Source of the DNA: a virus
Strand: one strand, 5' to 3'
Length of the DNA stretch: 64,000 bases
Virus record (IMG/VR): IMGVR_UViG_3300042453_005424
Location: 1 to 64,000 of that record
In this document: piece by piece, positions 10,010-18,290 of the stretch
Position numbering within the stretch: position 1 is the first letter of the stretch
Layout: each line of letters opens with the position of its first letter
Made by a program: the position numbers and the translations under genes
Notes under the pieces: generated by a model
Seen by the model: the letters and a program-made list of their open reading frames with translations, nothing else
The model's database searches: none
What the model was told of the DNA's origin: nothing

Positions 10010-10429
10010 TTAGCCGGGTTTTTCTAAGTTTTTCTTAAATTCTTTAAAAAATCCTGCCGCATATCCTACAGCACCCATAACTCTTGCACCTTTTTGAGAC
10101 AAATCATCTCTATAAAAGTGCATTCTACCTTTGTGGCGCTGCACCCAGCATCTGTTGAAAGAATATAATACACCAATTTCTAACTTTAAAGCGCTTATAC
10201 CTTTTCGAGACTTTACCTCTTTTTCTTTGTAAGCTGTTTTATACTCAGTATTTAATTGCTTTCGATCAGTAAATTCTTTTAAATCTTTTAAAATAAGCTC
10301 TTTGTCATAAGGCATAGAATCGACCATCCAGCGGCGACCCTGCTGGTCATTTTGAAGGCGGTCTTGCGGAATATGTTCCTCTACCCACACTTTTAACTTG
10401 TCGAAAAGCTCTTCTAAAGTTTTTATCAT
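10010..10429 (-). CDS. Hypothetical protein between sigma factor and gp25
   Basis: A 139-residue charged protein rich in Lys, Glu and Asp with a helical start (I-K-T-L-E-E-L-F-D-K-L-K-V-W-V-E-E-H-I) and a C-terminal aromatic part containing H-K-G-R-M-H-F-Y-R-D-D. Its start codon overlaps the stop of the sigma-like gene by 4 bp (ATGA), so the two are coupled. I do not recognise the family. A role in baseplate assembly or as a partner of the sigma-like protein are both possible on position alone. Confidence 0.6.
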   Translation of the reverse strand: MIKTLEELFDKLKVWVEEHIPQDRLQNDQQGRRWMVDSMPYDKELILKDLKEFTDRKQLNTEYKTAYKEKEVKSRKGISALKLEIGVLYSFNRCWVQRHKGRMHFYRDDLSQKGARVMGAVGYAAGFFKEFKKNLEKPG

Positions 10430-11067
10430 TTCCAGCCCTTTGCTAATGTATTATTGATCAATTTAATTCTATTATTTAATATAGCTGTAGACAAATTTAA
10501 TTTTTTAGATATGCCTGCATTATCTAGAATTTGTTTACCTCCGAAGCCTGTTTTATGCTCGAATATTAATTTGTCTGAGGGTGACAGGTCATGATAAACA
10601 AAATGCACCCATTCATCATTACCGCTCTCGAATAAGGCCGGTGATTCAAATAAATTAGACATAGCTGATGTAGTTTTTTTGCTGCGCAGCATATTATTGA
10701 CCATTTTCATACTAAAGCCTGTATGCTCAGATAATTCTGAAACTGTTGGGTTTCTTCCTAATGTATGCTCTAAATCTTTCTCGACCCGCATCAGTTTATT
10801 AATACCGAATTGTGTATTTTCCGGAAGTCTTATAACGTTACCGTATTGTGTAGATAATCTTGATAATTTTTTCAAGTTGTTAACCAAATAAGTACTAAAT
10901 TTATACCCAGACGTAGGTTCGTACGAAGCTGCCGCATCTCGTGCCAGTTTATAAGCCTCTATTTGAACCGTTATAAGAGGAATATTCGTTGCGTACCTCG
11001 CCGCTTCTAGCTCAATTAACTTTTTGTTTTCTTTTATAAGCTTTTCTATTTCGTTTTTACTTTTCAT
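10426..11067 (-). CDS. Sigma-70-like transcription initiation factor
   Basis: A 213-residue protein that aligns by eye with sigma-70 factors over regions 2 to 4. Residues about 30-82 resemble region 2: A-x-x-x-A-A-x-S-Y-E-P-T-S-G-Y-K-F-S-T-Y-L, then N-N-L-K-K-L and V-I-R-L-P. Residues about 84-128 resemble region 3 (T-L-G-R-N-P-T-V-S-E-L-S-E-H-T-G). Residues about 160-211 contain D-L-S-P-S-D-K-L-I-F and a helix-turn-helix-like end, as in region 4. Region 1.1 is absent. In the cell it would direct a core polymerase to -35/-10 promoters. The unusual point is its place inside the baseplate genes, between hub and gp25, in a phage that also encodes RNAP pieces. A virion-packaged or late-acting specificity subunit is inferred. 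Confidence 0.75.
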   Translation of the reverse strand: MKSKNEIEKLIKENKKLIELEAARYATNIPLITVQIEAYKLARDAAASYEPTSGYKFSTYLVNNLKKLSRLSTQYGNVIRLPENTQFGINKLMRVEKDLEHTLGRNPTVSELSEHTGFSMKMVNNMLRSKKTTSAMSNLFESPALFESGNDEWVHFVYHDLSPSDKLIFEHKTGFGGKQILDNAGISKKLNLSTAILNNRIKLINNTLAKGWK

Positions 11068-11073
11068 AGTTAA

Positions 11074-12741
11074 TCACCTGGTATCTCCTAAAAATCCGCT
11101 CTGAACACCACTTTCTTTTCCTTGGTTGTAACCTAAAAATTTATCAGAGGATACACCTGCCGGGGATGACCCAATTCTACCGCACGAAAAATTTACAGTG
11201 GTCATCGCAGACCCTGTGTTGGGGCTGGACATGTCTATTCTGTGTGTCACGCCTGTAACATAAAAAGCTAATGTTAGCTTTGTTTCTCTGATATAAATTG
11301 AGCCGCCTGTGCCTGGAGCCCACTGAGGATTAAAATCCATCACGATTGTTCCTGTTCTATCTCCGTACCTATTCTGGTATAATTTAATTTCAGCATAGTT
11401 ATTCAGAACTTCGCCCACCTTCTGCACATCACCTTTCTTTTTTTCAAACTGTTGTTTATACCCAGATTGGCTTTCGCTTTTAGCCTGGTCATATTTAAGA
11501 GGAGCTTTCATCATTGAATCGCCTGGGTTATCCAACCTAGGCTTTCCTTCTTTTGAATCAGTCACGTAAGGAGCATTAGGTGAAAAAAGCATAAATGGAT
11601 TGCTTTTAACGACTAAAACTCCGGATGCCTGTGATACGTTTTTCTCGTCCATGTATTCTCCGGAGAGACCTGTATCAAATGCCGGCCCTCCCAAGTACAT
11701 ACCGTCTATATGTGTGGGTTGAGCAATAACAACTGCAGCGATATCCCTATAACCATTATCATTATAGGTATAGCTGACATAGTCTGCAGGACCCCCTTTG
11801 TTCGGAGCGCTTTGCACTTGTCCTTTACCTGGAGACCCGGAGTTTTGCTTTAAAACCGAATTAAACGGAACAACCCAACCTTTACTATTACCAAATATTA
11901 TAGAGCATCCGAGTAATTCTAAAAAGCCCATATAATTTTCAAGCAAAACATTAGAACCTTCTACAAATGCGGATTGTATAACTTTTAAAGCTGCTGGGTG
12001 TGAAGCTTTGGCTTGGGCTATGGACCCACTCTCTACAGCGCTAAGGTCTAAACTATCTAGAATTTCTTTTGCCCTAGTCAACGCTTTTTTATACCTTGGG
12101 TCCGTTAGTACTTTCTTTAAAGCCTGAGATCCGGAAGGTAATTTTTCTTTCCCAGCAAATTGAAAAGGATTATTTAATTGTATATCAACAACTAATTTTA
12201 ATAACTCTGTGTAATATTTTATTACGTTTTGAGTAAAAGGTAATTTTTGAGTCGCAGTCACATTGAACCAACTTTTAACCGCGTTAGACTCTTCGCCGGA
12301 CTGCTTGAACCCTATAGCCATCGCCGGGTTTTTATAAATATTAACCGACACTGGATGAAGCCCTGGCGTAATAGTGGTGATTTCCAATAATGTCTGAGCT
12401 TTGTTTTTTATAACTGCTTGATAAGAATTATTGCCTACAGCATTGCTTATGGATAAACCATCCAAATATCCTACAAATTTAGCTGTGCGATTTTTCTTTC
12501 CTCCATCGCCTGTATAAATAGAAACATCCACATTAATTGTTACTTCATCTTTTCGCTTGAGCTGATCTGTGCTTGTTATAACTCCCGCGCTAAAAGTGTC
12601 TATTTTAGACCCTCCTCCGCTAGAGGAAAGCTCCACCAAAGCTGTCGGAATTGCGCCTACAGCATAATTTATAGTAACACCCACAGGTGTAATTCCACTT
12701 AACCCTGATACGTTGATTTTTACGTCAGTTTGTTTTGCCAT
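11074..12741 (-). CDS. Baseplate hub / gpD-like tail protein candidate
   Basis: A 555-residue protein located after the tape measure and two small tail genes, where the hub of contractile tails is usually encoded. The N-terminal half reads as a beta-rich domain with I-D-T-F-S-A-G-V-I and F-V-G-Y-L-D-G-L-S-I-S, similar to the part of gpD/gp27-type proteins that carries the F-x-G-x-V motif. The C-terminal part has G-G-S-I-Y-I-R-E-T-K-L-T-L-A-F-Y-V-T-G-V-T-H as in the closing domain of hub proteins. The middle contains a helical insertion (residues about 160-265). Assignment is by pattern and synteny. Confidence 0.6.
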   Translation of the reverse strand: MAKQTDVKINVSGLSGITPVGVTINYAVGAIPTALVELSSSGGGSKIDTFSAGVITSTDQLKRKDEVTINVDVSIYTGDGGKKNRTAKFVGYLDGLSISNAVGNNSYQAVIKNKAQTLLEITTITPGLHPVSVNIYKNPAMAIGFKQSGEESNAVKSWFNVTATQKLPFTQNVIKYYTELLKLVVDIQLNNPFQFAGKEKLPSGSQALKKVLTDPRYKKALTRAKEILDSLDLSAVESGSIAQAKASHPAALKVIQSAFVEGSNVLLENYMGFLELLGCSIIFGNSKGWVVPFNSVLKQNSGSPGKGQVQSAPNKGGPADYVSYTYNDNGYRDIAAVVIAQPTHIDGMYLGGPAFDTGLSGEYMDEKNVSQASGVLVVKSNPFMLFSPNAPYVTDSKEGKPRLDNPGDSMMKAPLKYDQAKSESQSGYKQQFEKKKGDVQKVGEVLNNYAEIKLYQNRYGDRTGTIVMDFNPQWAPGTGGSIYIRETKLTLAFYVTGVTHRIDMSSPNTGSAMTTVNFSCGRIGSSPAGVSSDKFLGYNQGKESGVQSGFLGDTR

Positions 12742-13690
12742 ATATGTCGTTTACTTTTTCAACATAGGCTAAAAGCAGCCCTGAAAGCCTATATATATCA
12801 TTGTAATGGGACGACCACAAGTTTTCATAAGTTTTAGTTGAAGAAGTACTGTTGAACTTAAACATATCTTCAACAATCCCTCGCTCATTACTTAACCGAC
12901 TAATCAAGCCAGGTATGTCAAATTTCATCGAAGTTTCCGCAGTAAATAACCAAGACTTATTCTCGCCCGATAAAAATAAGTCTAAAGGCCCTACAATATT
13001 AAACCCTATCCCGGTATCTCCTATCTTTATATGATTAGACATGTTGTCGTCATGCGCAGATTTCGAAATAGTTATAGCCATATTTGCTGGAGAGCGCGAA
13101 TCAGCCTCTCCGAACTTATAATATCTCCTTTGCACAGGAGAAAAAATGGTGATGCTTGGTGTGCTGCCTTCCTGCCTTATCAAAAAACTATCGAAAAAAA
13201 GATTTGCCTCTAGCCGTTGTTTTAATTTTCCTGTTATGATTAAACTGAATTTATTATCAGAGCTTTTCGGTATCGATATTTTTGGAATTTTAAAATAGTC
13301 GGAAGTTGCAGACAGTTCAAATAAATCATACGTAATTCTATTGTCGTATCTCATTATTTGCGGAGTCATACCCGCCGCGTCAATAATTTTTAAATAACTA
13401 AATAAAAAAAACTGTTTATAGTAATCTGAGCATTCCTCAGGAAAAAGAATACTATGCACATTTTTTAAAGCCGGAGGCAATTCTATAACTGTGTAATTCT
13501 TATTTAAAAATACTGAAGGTGAGCTTTCTGTTATAAGCGCTCCGCCCAATATATTCGATATCTCTATAAAATATTCGTCTCGGGTTTGTAAAAAATGATT
13601 GTCATATCCCATTAAGAGATAATTTTGCACTGATGCTTTTATAACTGATAAACGCACATTAGTTAAAAGTGTAGCGAAGTGGTTAACCAT
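12725..13690 (-). CDS. Hypothetical tail protein upstream of hub gene
   Basis: A 321-residue protein with mixed alpha/beta character and no motif I can name. It overlaps the hub candidate by 17 bp and follows the 147-residue tail gene by 5 bp, so it belongs to the same translational unit between tape measure and hub. Residues about 60-115 have hydrophobic and aromatic runs but no clear transmembrane segment. A structural role in the tail tip or hub-tail junction is inferred from position only. Confidence 0.6.
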   Translation of the reverse strand: MVNHFATLLTNVRLSVIKASVQNYLLMGYDNHFLQTRDEYFIEISNILGGALITESSPSVFLNKNYTVIELPPALKNVHSILFPEECSDYYKQFFLFSYLKIIDAAGMTPQIMRYDNRITYDLFELSATSDYFKIPKISIPKSSDNKFSLIITGKLKQRLEANLFFDSFLIRQEGSTPSITIFSPVQRRYYKFGEADSRSPANMAITISKSAHDDNMSNHIKIGDTGIGFNIVGPLDLFLSGENKSWLFTAETSMKFDIPGLISRLSNERGIVEDMFKFNSTSSTKTYENLWSSHYNDIYRLSGLLLAYVEKVNDIYGKTN

Positions 13691-13695
13691 AATTA

Positions 13696-14139
13696 TTACA
13701 TTGTGTGATTAACTATGGAAAAGTTGAACACAAACTGAGCCATAGTGTCTGGTTCGCTAATCACTGATATTTGTGCTGAGTTTAGTATTACTGTTAAAGT
13801 CATGCTGCCGATACTGATTGTTTGCTCTTTACCTCTTAACCCCGAAACAGCCCCAGAAAATTTATTTAGCCCCGGGATATCTCCATCACATTTGCTAAAC
13901 ATAATTCCGGCGACATTTACTGTTCCGAGTCCTTTACCAAAATGAATAAATTTAATTACGTCGTCGAATGTTAAAAAATATTGAATTGTTTCACCTATCT
14001 GAACACTTACTTCGGTATAAATAGCTAATCCGGATTGTCCGACTATATTATCTACCTGAGGTATTTTAACTAAGTGATCTGCAGAGCCACCGCTCTTAAA
14101 CACATCATCTTTTTCTAAATTAAAAAATGCTGCAGCCAT
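13696..14139 (-). CDS. Small tail protein after tape measure
   Basis: A 147-residue, probably beta-rich protein directly after the 1087-residue tape-measure candidate. It has glycine- and valine-rich strands (G-L-G-T-V-N-V-A-G-I-M-F) and a C-terminal stretch (M-A-Q-F-V-F-N-F-S-I-V-N-H) of the kind seen in tube-like or baseplate jelly-roll proteins. Phages with contractile tails often place a tube-like initiator or distal tail component here. I cannot assign the family with certainty. Confidence 0.6.
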   Translation of the reverse strand: MAAAFFNLEKDDVFKSGGSADHLVKIPQVDNIVGQSGLAIYTEVSVQIGETIQYFLTFDDVIKFIHFGKGLGTVNVAGIMFSKCDGDIPGLNKFSGAVSGLRGKEQTISIGSMTLTVILNSAQISVISEPDTMAQFVFNFSIVNHTM

Positions 14140-14144
14140 ATAAA

Positions 14145-17100
14145 TTAACTTGTTAACGCAGATGTCAAAGCTTGAAGTGCTGAGGCTATTCCTCCTCCAC
14201 CTTCAAAAACTTCTTTAAACTGTTTCAATATATCTTTCATATCTCCCATACCTTTATCCTCAGGCGCTTGAGCTCCTGTCGCTTTTAATTTATCATCTAT
14301 TGTACTTAAACTTCCTTGGGTCTGCGATAATATAACTCCTAGCTGCCCTCCTGCGCCATCTGAATATTTTTTTCTAACTTCTTCACTGGCAAACATACCT
14401 GAGGTTGTTGAATAGTCTGCAACCATCTTCTCCACATCTACAGACCCATCTTCTTTTTTATAGTTTTCTTTTGCCCTACCGATTAACTCGGCCGCCTCTC
14501 CTGACGCTGAGCTAGCGAACTCGTCTATACGCTTTTCCGCAGTGGTCAGTGTTTCCTCTTTAGCTTTGTCTGTTTCTGCTTTAAGTAATTGTTGCCTTCT
14601 AGACTCTATAGCCGCGGCACCTAAATTTCTTACACCTCCGTTATTCGCCATATCAAAAGCTGCTTCTGACTCAAGTAATCCCATTTTTTCAGCAGTCTCT
14701 AGGGCATTAAACATAGATTGATCTAACTCATTTAGATCTTCTCCTTTATCCACCCTAGTTCTAAAATCCTGTAAGTCTCTTTTAGCGGTTTTTACGGATC
14801 CTACGGTTTTAAGCTGTACCGCAGCATTTTCCAAGTCTTCACTACTAATTTCTCCTAATTTTTCTGCTAATTCGGTATCACCGGTCTGTCTTGCTTCTGC
14901 TATTCTGCCCTGTATAACAGCGTTCACACCTTCAGCCATTTTATCCGATATAGTGGCATCCCCACCCTCCATAGCGCTCGCAGCAGCAATTCCTTCAGCC
15001 CCTTTCAAGGATTGTTCGCGCGCTTTTTTTAGTTTTGGTGAAGTAACTCCCTCTGTAGTGAATAAACCTTCTATAGCTTGAGTTATTTCTCCTATATTTT
15101 CGCCTGAAGCTACCGCGTTAACCATTTGTGTAACCATTGGTGCATTAAGCCCGCCCAGCCTTTTTGACATATCGGCTTCAGTTTTAGCTTGTGTGTCGAT
15201 CAAATTTTTAACACGAGTTTTTTGCTCTTCTGTCATAGTAGACATGTAGAGATCTTGCATAACAGAAGATCTAGCCATATTCGCAAACCTCTGCGAATCT
15301 TCTGTCATAGGCATATTTGTTAAAAGTTCCGAGTCGAAAAAAGTTCCTGCGCTTATTCCTTTAGCTTGAGCTTCCTTAAATTTTTGTTTTATTTCTTCCT
15401 CGCTAATTCCCATCATTTCCATCCCCTCATAAAATGAGCGGGTCATAGTCCCTTTTGCTCCTCGTCGCAAACTCGAACTTATGTCTTCATCAGCCAAAGC
15501 TCTTTGCTGTAAATCTGCTCGCGACATATTTGCTACAACAAGAGAAGTATCCATACCTAATTTTTCTGATACATTCGCTAAAAAATTAGGATCAGCATAA
15601 TCTTGTGGAGTAAATTCTCCTGAAGAAAATTGCTGCTTTAATTCTTCATATAACTCTGGGCTTTTTCCTTTGGCCATTTGCAACAATGCTGCAAGCCCTC
15701 CTGTATAGCCGGATTGGAGATATTCTTGCTCAGAAGTTATTTCTTTTGCAGCTATGCCTTGCGATCCTCCAGCTTTACGATAATCTTCTGGACTCATAAC
15801 TGCCCCCATTGTAGCAGCTGTTTCTATAGCCTTAACGGACATTTCTGTTACAGTAGAAGAGCTTAGGTATTGCAGCTGAGGATTATTTCTAGCCAATTCT
15901 TTAGCAGAATCGATTATACCGAACATCGCTTCTAAACTAACCCCAGCCACTCTAGCTGTGGCTTTTGCTTTGCGTAAAATATCTTCTATTCCCTGAGCAT
16001 CTTTTCCGGCGTCATTCGAAGATAACTTATTACCTAGCTTAGCGGTTTCTTCACCTAGTCTAGGATCAGGCTCTGAGGAGGGGCCTGAAGCACCTACCTT
16101 TGGAGCTTCTCCTGGTTCTGTAGGCAACACACTCGATTCTCGAGAAGATAAATCGTAAGTTGCAGTCCCTACAAAATCGTTTATTCTTTCGACTAACTGT
16201 GCTCCAGATAAATCATTGCCGAATAAAGATCTGGCTGCGTCCAAAGCTCCCCCAGCATTTTTAGAGAAGTCAGCCATAGCCGCTGCTGGAGAAGAACCTC
16301 TCCTGTCTCCCAGTAATCTCAATTCAGCGGCTTTGTTAAACGCAGATGTAAAATCTTCCAACTTAAACCCTCTAGAATTTTCAAAATTAAATCCCTTAAA
16401 ACGCCCTTTTCCTTCTCGGTAAGCTTCTCCCTCCATTGTCAATCTCTCTATAGGATCAAGCTCAGCTGTTTTTTCTAAAAGATCTCTTACTTTTTCCGTA
16501 TTTAATTGACCGTCTTTATTTTTTAATTTTTTAAGCTGCTCTTCTGTGGCTACATTGTATTTTTTAAGCTGCTCTTCTAATCGCTCATTATACTCTTTTT
16601 TAACCGATTCATCGCTCTCGTCGATTAATTTTTCTACATCCACATCAAGCATATTAACTACCTGACGTTTTCTACGTATTCTATCTTTTACATTACGTGT
16701 AATTTCTGTATCAGCTCCTCCCTCAGGGCTTGTAATATCTATCTTCTCAAGCTGCTCCATTCCTTTTTCGGTGAGCTTTCCTTCGTCGTCCAAGTCCAAC
16801 TCAATACCTAAGTCTTTAAGATAATTAATGCCAGTTTCTCCCTCTTCCAATCTGTCTGTTATAAATTTCCGTGTTTTGTCTTGCACATACTTTCTAGCCC
16901 CAGGGGTTCCATCAGGCGCTGTTTCGTACTGTTGCTCCGCATAAAAATTTTTGGCTAAAGACTGCATTACGGCTTCTGTTTCTTCGGGTGTTATCGCACC
17001 AATCCTTCCAAAATTCCCCATAATATCTGCCCCAGCCAATCCGGCGTAAGTCTGCATTTGCGCAGCCATGGGATTTCCTCCTAAAAGAGGACTCATAGCT

Positions 17101-17408
17101 CTGGCCAATAACCCGTCCGGAGAACCCATGAAACGCCCGGCCAGCCCGGTAAGAGGATTTTCACTTATTCCTAACGACTTAGAAATCTGGTTATTCATGA
17201 ACCCTGAGCGCTGTAAGTTCATAAATTGAGCAGAACGTTCTCGTTGAATAAATGCGTCATACACGCTTTGCCCGCTATCTGGGCGAGGAGTATAACCGGC
17301 CCCATACAAACCCTGCATCATCAAGTTCATCACTGGATTACCATAGTTCCTCCCGAATGGGGAATATGCCGCGTAATCTTCGTAAGGGCTAAATGTATTC
17401 ACATTCAT
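14145..17408 (-). CDS. Tape-measure protein candidate
   Basis: A 1087-residue, mostly helical protein, the longest in the tail module. It lies immediately downstream of the frameshifting chaperone pair, the canonical place for the tape measure. The first 180 residues are Gly/Met/Ala-rich with short hydrophobic runs (A-G-L-A-G-A-D-I-M-G-N-F-G-R-I-G). The centre and C-terminus are long charged helices (E-E-Q-L-K-K-L-K, A-R-Q-T-G-D-T-E-L-A-E-K). It ends with a Gly run and a small hydrophobic helix. Tape measures set tail length at about 0.15 nm per residue, so a tail of about 160 nm is expected if this is correct. No peptidase or muramidase motif was seen. Its identity rests mainly on synteny and composition. 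Confidence 0.65.
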   Translation of the reverse strand: MNVNTFSPYEDYAAYSPFGRNYGNPVMNLMMQGLYGAGYTPRPDSGQSVYDAFIQRERSAQFMNLQRSGFMNNQISKSLGISENPLTGLAGRFMGSPDGLLARAMSPLLGGNPMAAQMQTYAGLAGADIMGNFGRIGAITPEETEAVMQSLAKNFYAEQQYETAPDGTPGARKYVQDKTRKFITDRLEEGETGINYLKDLGIELDLDDEGKLTEKGMEQLEKIDITSPEGGADTEITRNVKDRIRRKRQVVNMLDVDVEKLIDESDESVKKEYNERLEEQLKKYNVATEEQLKKLKNKDGQLNTEKVRDLLEKTAELDPIERLTMEGEAYREGKGRFKGFNFENSRGFKLEDFTSAFNKAAELRLLGDRRGSSPAAAMADFSKNAGGALDAARSLFGNDLSGAQLVERINDFVGTATYDLSSRESSVLPTEPGEAPKVGASGPSSEPDPRLGEETAKLGNKLSSNDAGKDAQGIEDILRKAKATARVAGVSLEAMFGIIDSAKELARNNPQLQYLSSSTVTEMSVKAIETAATMGAVMSPEDYRKAGGSQGIAAKEITSEQEYLQSGYTGGLAALLQMAKGKSPELYEELKQQFSSGEFTPQDYADPNFLANVSEKLGMDTSLVVANMSRADLQQRALADEDISSSLRRGAKGTMTRSFYEGMEMMGISEEEIKQKFKEAQAKGISAGTFFDSELLTNMPMTEDSQRFANMARSSVMQDLYMSTMTEEQKTRVKNLIDTQAKTEADMSKRLGGLNAPMVTQMVNAVASGENIGEITQAIEGLFTTEGVTSPKLKKAREQSLKGAEGIAAASAMEGGDATISDKMAEGVNAVIQGRIAEARQTGDTELAEKLGEISSEDLENAAVQLKTVGSVKTAKRDLQDFRTRVDKGEDLNELDQSMFNALETAEKMGLLESEAAFDMANNGGVRNLGAAAIESRRQQLLKAETDKAKEETLTTAEKRIDEFASSASGEAAELIGRAKENYKKEDGSVDVEKMVADYSTTSGMFASEEVRKKYSDGAGGQLGVILSQTQGSLSTIDDKLKATGAQAPEDKGMGDMKDILKQFKEVFEGGGGIASALQALTSALTS

Positions 17409-17428
17409 TGTTTATCTGTATCTTAACA

Positions 17429-17785
17429 CTATTTTTTATTTATATTACTTAGAAAAAGTTTCCATTCAGCTAAATCTTCTTTACTCAATTGTTTCTTTTC
17501 TTGCTTTATTTTATCTTTTGCTACTATAGAAGGCAATTTTAAAGCTATCAGCATTTTATTTAATTCAAAAATAGGCTCGAACAGCTCTTTGGAGCGTTTG
17601 TCTGAAGTAGCTCTAAGCGTAGACTCAATGAATAGTTTTTCTTTAAGTAATTCAAACATCCTATCATTTTGAAGTTTATGCAAAATAATCTCTTCTCTCA
17701 ACCGAGAAGTACGCTGAGGATATTTAAAGTTCAGCCAGCCCCTAAGATAGCCTTCTATAAGGCAACTTACGCGCTGGCTTTCCAA
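17429..17785 (-). CDS. Tail assembly chaperone, frameshift extension (T part)
   Basis: This 118-codon frame is open from just after a TGA at 17806-17804 and formally begins at a TTG at 17785 that overlaps the end of the upstream gene. It is exactly in the -1 frame relative to that gene, and the only shared window contains the slippery heptamer A-AAT-TTT. I therefore read it mainly as the C-terminal extension of a G-T fusion produced by -1 frameshifting, not as an independently started gene. The sequence is charged and helical (L-R-E-E-I-I-L-H-K-L-Q-N-D, E-K-L-F-I-E-S-T-L), as expected for a tape-measure chaperone. It lies just before the tape-measure candidate. Confidence 0.7.
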   Translation of the reverse strand: MESQRVSCLIEGYLRGWLNFKYPQRTSRLREEIILHKLQNDRMFELLKEKLFIESTLRATSDKRSKELFEPIFELNKMLIALKLPSIVAKDKIKQEKKQLSKEDLAEWKLFLSNINKK

Positions 17786-18282
17786 AAATTTACAGTTTGT
17801 ACCTCATTTGTAAGTTTTATTATTTTAGCCTCAAACTTTTGGAAAGCATCCAAAAAAAGTGACAACTTATAAGTGGGCCATGATTTAAAAGACTTAGCTC
17901 TTGCTACAATATAGCTGTCGTTATCCCCTACTGTTAAATACGTATCTTTGTTAATATCAGAATATACCTTTTCGTCTACAGACACTAACGCTAAGCCTAA
18001 TCTGTATGTTGCAATTGTAATGAAATAAGCATCATTATCCATAGCTACACCAGCCTTTTTATCTGCAACTATCTGATTAACAACATCTGTGTTTTCTTGG
18101 ACGGTCAATGACCTGAATCTAACTTTTAATTGACCATCAAAAAGAGGTATTGCCTCCTCGTAAGATCTGTCGGATAAAACACTTTTTAAAAAATTTTCTT
18201 TATCTTGCTCAGTAATATCTATTCTAGCTGGTTTTTCTGTACTCATATCTATAGAAGGATTGAATGATGGTTGGTTATTCAT
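17767..18282 (-). CDS. Tail assembly chaperone (G part)
   Basis: A 171-residue acidic protein with the features of tail assembly chaperones: an N-terminal disordered start, then F-D-G-Q-L-K-V-R-F-R-S-L-T-V-Q-E-N, then helices. It precedes the tape measure and its 3' end carries a canonical -1 slippery heptamer leading into the downstream overlapping frame. In known tailed phages, the short form and a minor frameshifted long form both act in loading the tape measure and tube. The gene begins 8 bp after the spike-like gene and has its own stop TAA at 17769-17767. Confidence 0.7.
   Translation of the reverse strand: MNNQPSFNPSIDMSTEKPARIDITEQDKENFLKSVLSDRSYEEAIPLFDGQLKVRFRSLTVQENTDVVNQIVADKKAGVAMDNDAYFITIATYRLGLALVSVDEKVYSDINKDTYLTVGDNDSYIVARAKSFKSWPTYKLSLFLDAFQKFEAKIIKLTNEVQTVNFWKASA
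17785..17791 (-). promoter_or_regulatory. Programmed -1 frameshift slippery site
   Basis: On the minus strand the bases read A-AAT-TTT in the 0 frame (codons GTA AAT TTT TGG). This matches the X-XXY-YYZ rule; after slipping, the codons become AAA TTT TTG GAA. The -1 frame is open only from after the TGA at 17806-17804, and the 0 frame stops at TAA 17769-17767, so the overlap window is under 40 nt and contains this heptamer. The position at the end of the tail chaperone gene, before the tape measure, is the conserved place for such a shift in tailed phages. Confidence 0.7.
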
Positions 18283-18290
18283 TATTTTAA

